64,000 bases of DNA from Bradyrhizobium sp. 4 (GTDB taxonomy: Bacteria > Pseudomonadota > Alphaproteobacteria > Rhizobiales > Xanthobacteraceae): positions 1,302,001 to 1,366,000 of the forward strand of contig NZ_CP064686.1 in assembly GCF_023100905.1 (NCBI RefSeq), in the 5' to 3' direction. The stretch's first letter is position 1; each line of letters opens with the position of its first letter. Positions 59,053 through 64,000 of this stretch are shown piece by piece. A model generated the notes under the pieces. It worked only from the letters and a program-made list of their open reading frames with translations, had not been told where the DNA came from and ran no database searches. The position numbers were made by a program, and so were the translations under genes.

Positions 59053-59423
59053 AGCGCGACCGACCATACCGGCCGGCGGCGCTGCGGCTGGGTCAAGCAG
59101 CGAGCTATTTCGGACTGTCGGTCCACATGTTGAAGGCCGTCGGTCCGATCAAGCCGATCGAGTTCACGCAATCAAGCGGCGGCAATCGGTATCTGCGAGC
59201 TCGGGCCAAAACCATGCCTGACCGAGGTCGCGTTCACTTCGATCTAGGTAATCGTCAGGCGACGTTCTATCCCGAAGTGGCGTCTGATATCGATGTCGTG
59301 GTTCGCTTGCTCTACTTGGTGGAGGTCATCAGCGCGAAGCCGACGACCGCCAAGATCGCGACCGGGGCAACCACGACGATCAGTTTCAGGAAGAACGTCC
59401 CGGCTATGTCGATCGCCGGGTAG
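59049..59423 (+). CDS. Hypothetical protein with HTH-like N-terminus
   Basis: The first 60 residues (LRLGQAASYFGLSVHMLKAV, then SSGGNRYLRA) look like an AlpA/excisionase-type HTH with an unusual wing. The C-terminal part overlaps a membrane-protein gene on the other strand, so the true end is uncertain. Confidence 0.4.
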   Translation: MKRDRPYRPAALRLGQAASYFGLSVHMLKAVGPIKPIEFTQSSGGNRYLRARAKTMPDRGRVHFDLGNRQATFYPEVASDIDVVVRLLYLVEVISAKPTTAKIATGATTTISFRKNVPAMSIAG

Positions 59424-59575
59424 AACTGTTTACCGGCGGTCGGGGAAATCCAGCCGATGACGATGCGGATCGCTAGAAGGAGGATCGCGCCGGCGAGAGC
59501 CAGGATCAAAATGATTGCCAATAGCAGCCCCCCTGCAACACTCCGGAGGCGGCCGGGTTTGGCACCGACGGACAT
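59312..59575 (-). CDS. Small membrane protein, two spans
   Basis: 87 residues with hydrophobic stretches GGLLLAIILILALAGAILL and LKLIVVVAPVAILAVVGFAL separated by a short loop. Not recognised. Overlaps the convergent frame by about 110 bp. Confidence 0.5.
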   Translation of the reverse strand: MSVGAKPGRLRSVAGGLLLAIILILALAGAILLLAIRIVIGWISPTAGKQFYPAIDIAGTFFLKLIVVVAPVAILAVVGFALMTSTK

Positions 59576-59623
59576 TACACTCGTGATTGGCGCGAGGAAT
59601 TCTCCCGCGGTGGTTTTCCCCGA

Positions 59624-60212
59624 TTAATGCGGCCTTGCGGCGCGCCGCGATGGCGCTTTTCCGCGTCCCTGATCTGGCGCGCCTCGTGGAATTCTTGGCG
59701 GGAGATACCGACGCCGGGCCGCTGTCAGCTTGCTAGCGTTCCGGGTGGTAACTCTAGGCAGATTATCTCCAAGACGCGCAACTTCACCCCGCGCTTGCGC
59801 TGCGTCATATTCGTCGGCAGGCCGCCGCTTTGCCCGCGCCTCGATATTAAGCGCATCGCCTTGCGCGCGGTAGGCGGCGCAGATCAGTTCGTCGTGGGCC
59901 TTCTTCGCCTTCGCAAGCCGCGCTTGAAGCTTCGCTGCAGTATAGGCAACGACAGCACGGTCGCGGGCGTCGAGTTCATCGACCGCCTCAACCTGCGCAG
60001 CTGACATGGTCGGCGCCTTCCGTTGCTTGCCGTGGCGGCCGGTTCGTTGTTCAACTGGTAACTGCTTTCCAGTTGATCGACGGGCTTTCGCTACGGTTGG
60101 GTGACTGACGCCGATTTCCGCCGCGATAGCGCGGTCAAACTTCTCCGGATTAGCAGCGATCGCTTCCGCCGTGCGCTGCGCGGCAGGGAGGTACGGCGCG
60201 CGGCGCAGAACT
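59624..60212 (-). CDS. Putative DNA-binding protein, start unresolved
   Basis: The frame is open from about 60212 and includes LRRAPYLPAAQRTAEAIAAN, an HTH-like FDRAIAAEIGVSHPTVAKAR, and then the ATG-initiated part from 60007 (MSAAQVEAVDELDARDRAVV) with a long helical KLQARLAKAKKAHDEL. A matching upstream piece (LHQTLRAAIMACEGG) is in another frame, suggesting a frameshift near 60225. May be a pseudogene of an element-borne regulator. Confidence 0.45.
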
Positions 60213-60464
60213 CCGTTGAGCCGCCCTCACAGGCCATGATCGCCGCCCGCAAAGTTTGATGGAGCGACGGCGCTCAAAGAATGGAGATGGCTGTTGGCTG
60301 CACTGCAACGCCTGATGGCGCGCGCGACTAGGATGCAAAAGGACAGGTCCGCGCTCCTATCGCTTGCCAAGGGGGTCTGATATTTTGTCGCGTGCCGATC
60401 TTTTTGATCCATATTTTTCGAAGACGCTGCAAATTCGATCGTGCCCCGGTGGGAAGTTTTATTC

Positions 60465-60635
60465 ATGCAAAGCGATTTAAGCTGCGCCGAGCGTCACGCG
60501 GCGAGTACCGCTGAGGTCGAAAAGTTCGCAGCCGAGCCCCTCGCGACCGGCAGACCCGTAGCTGCAAACGATAACATTGAGGACGGGCCGTGGCTGCTCG
60601 TTCCATTTCCTGACGATTGGTGCGCGACGTGTTGA
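60465..60635 (+). CDS. Hypothetical 56-residue protein
   Basis: MQSDLSCAERHAASTAEVEK...WLLVPFPDDWCATC. Composition is reasonable for a small island protein; no known motif. Confidence 0.35.
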   Translation: MQSDLSCAERHAASTAEVEKFAAEPLATGRPVAANDNIEDGPWLLVPFPDDWCATC

Positions 60636-60810
60636 AACATAGTCCAAGAACCTAGCCCCTTCGCGCGGGTAGCGTCGCGACGGTAGAATGTTCGTAGACG
60701 ACCGCTGACTAACAAGAAGGCACAATGAAATTTGTCGAGACCAGGAACAGTTATTGATCGCAGCGAGGTTTGTTCTTCATCAGAGGCTAGGCGTTGCGGA
60801 GTTCTCTTCC

Positions 60811-61008
60811 ATGGCTACCCAGATCGTAATGGACAGCACAGGCGACAGCAGACATTTTTTTGAGGAAGACGACCCCAAGGGGCTCGCCGAGGCCGAGCGG
60901 CGCTTCAAGATGTTTACCGGCCGGGGATTTACCGCTGCCACTCGGACGCCGGCCGTTGATGCAACAGCGGAGGAAACGCTGTTCTATCCGCACTTAGTCG
61001 GCGGTTAG
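60811..61008 (+). CDS. Hypothetical 65-residue protein
   Basis: MATQIVMDSTGDSRHFFEED to ETLFYPHLVGG, acidic N-terminal half. An upstream start would add 19 residues. Lies 19 bp before the next gene in the same direction; probably co-transcribed. Confidence 0.5.
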   Translation: MATQIVMDSTGDSRHFFEEDDPKGLAEAERRFKMFTGRGFTAATRTPAVDATAEETLFYPHLVGG

Positions 61009-61027
61009 AACCGTCGTAGCACCGAAG

Positions 61028-61450
61028 ATGTTTTTGTTCGGACGCAACGTCGCGCAGGGCGCGCGTTTGCGCGCCCTGCGTGCGCTTTATCGGAGCTTCA
61101 ACGAGCAAAATGGCCCGGAAGCGCGTGCACGCCGTCTTTTGCGGGAATGGTTATCTCCAGAACAGCGCGCGCAATTTGATGTCAATGGCTTTTTTGAAGT
61201 CACTGGTTCTCTTACCGGCCGTCGATACCGAATTCATCAGGGCACCATGAGCAATGTTTTGGAGCTGGACGAAAAATTGGAGCCTAAGGTGGGATGGTGC
61301 TTCCTCCCCGAACGGGCGTTGGCAGTTGGCGATGTGATGCTCGCCCAGAAGATCGCACTCGAAACCGACGAAGCCGCGGTTCTCGCGATCGCCAAGTCGT
61401 TTTCTCCGAGACTGCCGTTTGTACCCCGAGCGGTGCGGCGCGCTCCCTAG
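61028..61450 (+). CDS. Hypothetical 140-residue protein
   Basis: MFLFGRNVAQGARLRALRAL, then LLREWLSPEQRAQFDVNGFF, RYRIHQGTMSNVLELDE, GWCFLPERALAVGDVMLAQK. I recall similar proteins in Bradyrhizobium islands, but no function is assigned. Well conserved feel, coding-like throughout. Confidence 0.6.
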   Translation: MFLFGRNVAQGARLRALRALYRSFNEQNGPEARARRLLREWLSPEQRAQFDVNGFFEVTGSLTGRRYRIHQGTMSNVLELDEKLEPKVGWCFLPERALAVGDVMLAQKIALETDEAAVLAIAKSFSPRLPFVPRAVRRAP

Positions 61451-61591
61451 ATCTGATCATGGGCGGGGCCGCCGCTTGTGGCGGCGACCCCTAGCCGCGA
61501 AGCCGCCGGTACGCGAGACGAGGACGACTTCGCGACTGCATCCAGCATCGGCGCCGCCGGCGGCAGGCGCAAGGACGTCTGTGCGTTAGTG

Positions 61592-61861
61592 TTACTTGGG
61601 CTGCTTGACGGCGCCTGATGGCTTCGCAGACGGGGACCGCGAGGCGATCGCTTCAACCTTTTGCAGCGTTCGTGCGAACTCAGACCGCAGATGTTGGACG
61701 TGCGCGACGTCCCTCGGCTCTGACAGAAACGCGATCTTCACGAGGAAGCGGTTCAACAGCGACGCTATTCCAAGATTTTCGGAATGTTGCGACCGCAGTA
61801 CGGTGAGTTGCCGACGCATCTCGACGAGATCAAGCGGTTCGTGGTCCGGCTGCTTTTCCAA
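61592..61861 (-). CDS. Hypothetical helical protein
   Basis: 89 residues, coiled-coil-like (LVEMRRQLTVLRSQHSENLG; LRSEFARTLQKVEAIASRSP). Not recognised. Confidence 0.45.
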   Translation of the reverse strand: MEKQPDHEPLDLVEMRRQLTVLRSQHSENLGIASLLNRFLVKIAFLSEPRDVAHVQHLRSEFARTLQKVEAIASRSPSAKPSGAVKQPK

Positions 61862-62266
61862 ACGAAACCGCCTGCAATCAAACGAAGCGCCGCGTCGAAT
61901 ATGGTGGTGCGACGACTTCGCCGTGGGTGGAGCCAGACGGGCAATGTCCGGCGTTCAGAAGGTAACGCTTCGCAGCGATGCTGCAATCGAGTTGCAAAAT
62001 TAAGATTGATGCAGCGAGATCAGGTTAATTCTGGAACAGCCGTGCTGCCGATCTATAGCTCCCGTCCCGTCGCCGGGTGGCTGCGGTTCTTCACCTTGAT
62101 CCAGTGCTTCTGCCGACGGCCACGGTGAGGCCGATCGCGATGCTTGGATACCAGCCCCTCAAGACCCATGCAGATAAGCGGCCCGGAATAGCTCAGGGCT
62201 GATCTCGCCGCGATCGGGAATGCAGCGTCTCAATCACGGGAGCCGTATTTCGTAAGCCGAGCTGGC
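61862..62266. other. No recognisable gene
   Basis: About 400 bp; no convincing frame on either strand. Confidence 0.35.
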
Positions 62267-62533
62267 TTACTCCCAGCCGCGCCGGCCTATTGGTCCTTCT
62301 GCCGAATGCTCGCGGTGGAGGCGGGCCATCTCGCGATTGGGCCGCCTGATGAAGTCGCGCTCGACGCAAAAGCCGGCCGTGATTGAAGCGGTCAGTGCAA
62401 GGCCGCAGGCGAGGTAGCTATTCATGAAATCCCACAAAATGTTGCTGCCCGCGACTACAAGAAAAGTGAGTGCCATGACAGTATCGCGAAATGCCCGAAC
62501 CATGTTGCCCCAAACTGATTGGCGAGGCTTCAC
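62267..62533 (-). CDS. Small membrane protein
   Basis: 88 residues with two hydrophobic stretches (VMALTFLVVAGSNILWDFM; YLACGLALTASITAGFC) and a basic C-terminus. Last of a minus-strand run of small genes from 63.3 kb down. Not recognised. Confidence 0.5.
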   Translation of the reverse strand: MKPRQSVWGNMVRAFRDTVMALTFLVVAGSNILWDFMNSYLACGLALTASITAGFCVERDFIRRPNREMARLHREHSAEGPIGRRGWE

Positions 62534-62554
62534 TTAGCATCGCAACCACGACGA

Positions 62555-62821
62555 TCAGCGGCGTCGATGGGGCATCCGGCGCCGTCTTTCTGCACGGAGT
62601 GCGCGCTCGCTGAACCAACCGACCAGCAGGACCGCAAAGGCGGCGACAATCTCGCCGGCGGCCGCCCATCGGATCAGCGAAGCCCGGTCGTCTGCTGGCA
62701 TCGCCGCGAGTGCATCAAGTTCGGCGCCCTTGTCCAGCGATGTACCGGCGAGGCGGTCTAGATCGGGGCCTAGCGCCTTGGCGAGGTCGGCGCAAGCGGC
62801 AGCCTGACAGGCATCGCCGAC
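62555..62821 (-). CDS. Possible small membrane protein, start not found
   Basis: An open frame reads CQAAACADLAKALGPDLDRL, then ASLIRWAAAGEIVAAFAVLL with a single membrane span, and ends RMPHRRR. No ATG, GTG or TTG is found in frame before the homologous-looking part, so either a rare start or a frameshift is involved. Confidence 0.35.
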   Translation of the reverse strand, partial: VGDACQAAACADLAKALGPDLDRLAGTSLDKGAELDALAAMPADDRASLIRWAAAGEIVAAFAVLLVGWFSERALRAERRRRMPHRRR

Positions 62822-62831
62822 GGCGAACCGC

Positions 62832-63053
62832 CTACTGTTGTGGATCGCCGATGTCGAACGCGCCTAAACGGTAATCTTCGCCCACCGATTGCTCAGTCGT
62901 TGGCCCCACAATCAAAGTGAACGTCGCGTCGGGATAGCGCGTCCACACTTCGATGTCGTCTGACGTAACGGTTAGATAGCCGAAGAAGCATTTGTAACGG
63001 CCGGGCTCTGTCATGCGGCCGATCTTCTCCCAATTGATCTTGTTAACGCGCAC
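62832..63053 (-). CDS. Hypothetical 73-residue protein
   Basis: MRVNKINWEKIGRMTEPGRY then GYLTVTSDDIEVWTRYPDAT; beta-rich. Starts 3 bp after the stop of the gene upstream. Not recognised. Confidence 0.5.
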   Translation of the reverse strand: MRVNKINWEKIGRMTEPGRYKCFFGYLTVTSDDIEVWTRYPDATFTLIVGPTTEQSVGEDYRLGAFDIGDPQQ

Positions 63054-63056
63054 GCC

Positions 63057-63290
63057 CTAGCTCCACTCGTTTTCGGGGAGCGAGCCGGGCGGCGGCTTGA
63101 GTTCTTCTAGGCCGGCTTCGATAGTTGTTATTTCGTCTTGGACGGCCTGAACAGCGTTCGCGGGATCGATGCCGGAGACAGCGTGTAGTTCGCCCAGCAT
63201 CTTGCGCCGATGCGCGAGCAGGTCCGTCAAGGCACGTCGGTCCCGCACCTTCACGTAGCCGGCGACGATCATTTCCATGGCTGTTGACAC
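63057..63290 (-). CDS. Hypothetical 77-residue protein
   Basis: MSTAMEMIVAGYVKVRDRRA then LTDLLAHRRKMLGELHAVSG; helical, probably coiled-coil. Forms a tight pair with the next gene. Not recognised. Confidence 0.5.
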   Translation of the reverse strand: MSTAMEMIVAGYVKVRDRRALTDLLAHRRKMLGELHAVSGIDPANAVQAVQDEITTIEAGLEELKPPPGSLPENEWS

Positions 63291-63316
63291 TGCGTTGCCT
63301 CCACTGCGCCTTTGAG

Positions 63317-63613
63317 TTATCGCGGCCGGCTAAGCTCCAACAGACCGGCTTCGGTCATACGATATTCGACGCCTTTGCCCGTTGAGCGTCGCTCCATCCA
63401 TCCGTTTCGAAAAAGAGCGAGCGTCGTTCCGGGGCTGTCGGGAAGCTTTAACGAAGACACCCAATCGCGGTCACGAAGACGATCGAGAAATTGCCGGTGA
63501 TAGTGCTTAAAAAGCGACCTGCGCTTTTCTTGCCGACGGCTGTCTCGCAGTATCGTTTCAGGCGGGAGTTCGGTTTCCATGCGGTTTGTTGCCATCGCAT
63601 GGTTTACGATCAC
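63317..63613 (-). CDS. Hypothetical protein, winged-helix-like
   Basis: 98 residues (perhaps 92 from MATNRMETELPPETILRDSR). ALFRNGWMERRSTGKGVEYR and MTEAGLLELSRPR resemble the wing of a winged helix. Function unknown. Confidence 0.45.
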   Translation of the reverse strand: MIVNHAMATNRMETELPPETILRDSRRQEKRRSLFKHYHRQFLDRLRDRDWVSSLKLPDSPGTTLALFRNGWMERRSTGKGVEYRMTEAGLLELSRPR

Positions 63614-64000
63614 TTAACGACCGGGAACAGCCGGCAATCTTTTCTAAATGGTTCATGGTTGTTGTTTTGCGGCATGGGAGGACGCATCTGCTTGGTTCGT
63701 GCCCACTGTCAGGCGAAGCTATGCTCGCCTGGTCCATCGAGCTTGAATTGCATCCGCTTGTAGCCGATAGCATCAAGTCGACCGATGACCAGCCCCACTG
63801 CCAGAAGGGCAGTCTTTGACCTTGCTCAAGGCGGTTTGAGACAAGGGCGCTTAGAACCCAACACGCAGCCGAACGGCGCCGCCATGACGTTGCTGAGGTT
63901 GTGGGCCCGGGTTCCTAGGAATACCGGGCCCGCCTTGTTTTACCGGCTCAGGTGGCGGCCGCGATCCGCCGAGAGATGCTCCACATTGGCATTGAACTTC
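63614..64000. other. No recognisable gene at the right edge
   Basis: Frames on both strands are short and not recognised. A GC-rich imperfect hairpin (GGGCCCGGGTTCCTAGG...CCGGGCCCG) lies near 63900-63935. Confidence 0.35.

Overview
The window looks like part of the symbiosis or accessory island of a Bradyrhizobium-type alphaproteobacterium. The GroEL/GroES pair, the decayed fixA gene and the families of insertion sequences and rhizobial hypothetical genes all point that way. This is a judgement from recognised protein families, not a database match.

Layout: 0-11 kb holds an IclR regulator with an Asp/Glu racemase-family gene, a SET-domain gene, a graveyard of transposase relics (IS66, IS701, IS4, IS630, IS30, IstB), a CmcJ/NvfI-type oxidoreductase, a decayed serine recombinase, an IS5 element and an Lrp/AsnC regulator. 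11-37 kb is a dense nest of mobile DNA around two intact islands of cellular genes: a LuxR-type regulator (16.6-17.3 kb) and groES-groEL (24.7-26.7 kb) with a CIRCE-like operator. The nest contains three identical 1896-bp group II introns, each sitting 7 bp inside the tip of an IS256-family element; IS110 and IS1111-type elements; two IS4 elements sharing 9-bp target repeats, one of them split by an IS21 with its own 6-bp target duplication; and several IS3 elements inserted in each other. The 8-bp target duplication of one IS256 copy is split between 16.25 kb and 36.35 kb in opposite orientation. This implies that the ~21.4-kb segment between intron copies 1 and 3, including groESL and luxR, has been inverted.

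37-44 kb is mostly decayed host-interaction and metabolic DNA: an AbiEi antitoxin relic, an SDR fragment fused to a fixA relic, and a folE-queD-queF relic cluster (the route from GTP to 7-deazaguanine/preQ1). Intact genes here are a HAD phosphatase and an arylamine N-acetyltransferase.

44.9-56 kb is a likely defence/toxin island: a STAND NTPase with an N-terminal nuclease-like domain and TPR-like tail (Avs-like), DUF2937, a PD-(D/E)XK protein and a trypsin-like protease (each apparently broken by one frameshift), a Fic protein, a DUF6035/CoiA-like protein and a HEPN/RES-domain protein. 56-64 kb is a run of short, tightly packed genes (excisionase-like HTH, DUF6074, a stand-alone M41-like peptidase, small membrane proteins) typical of an integrative element or prophage remnant.
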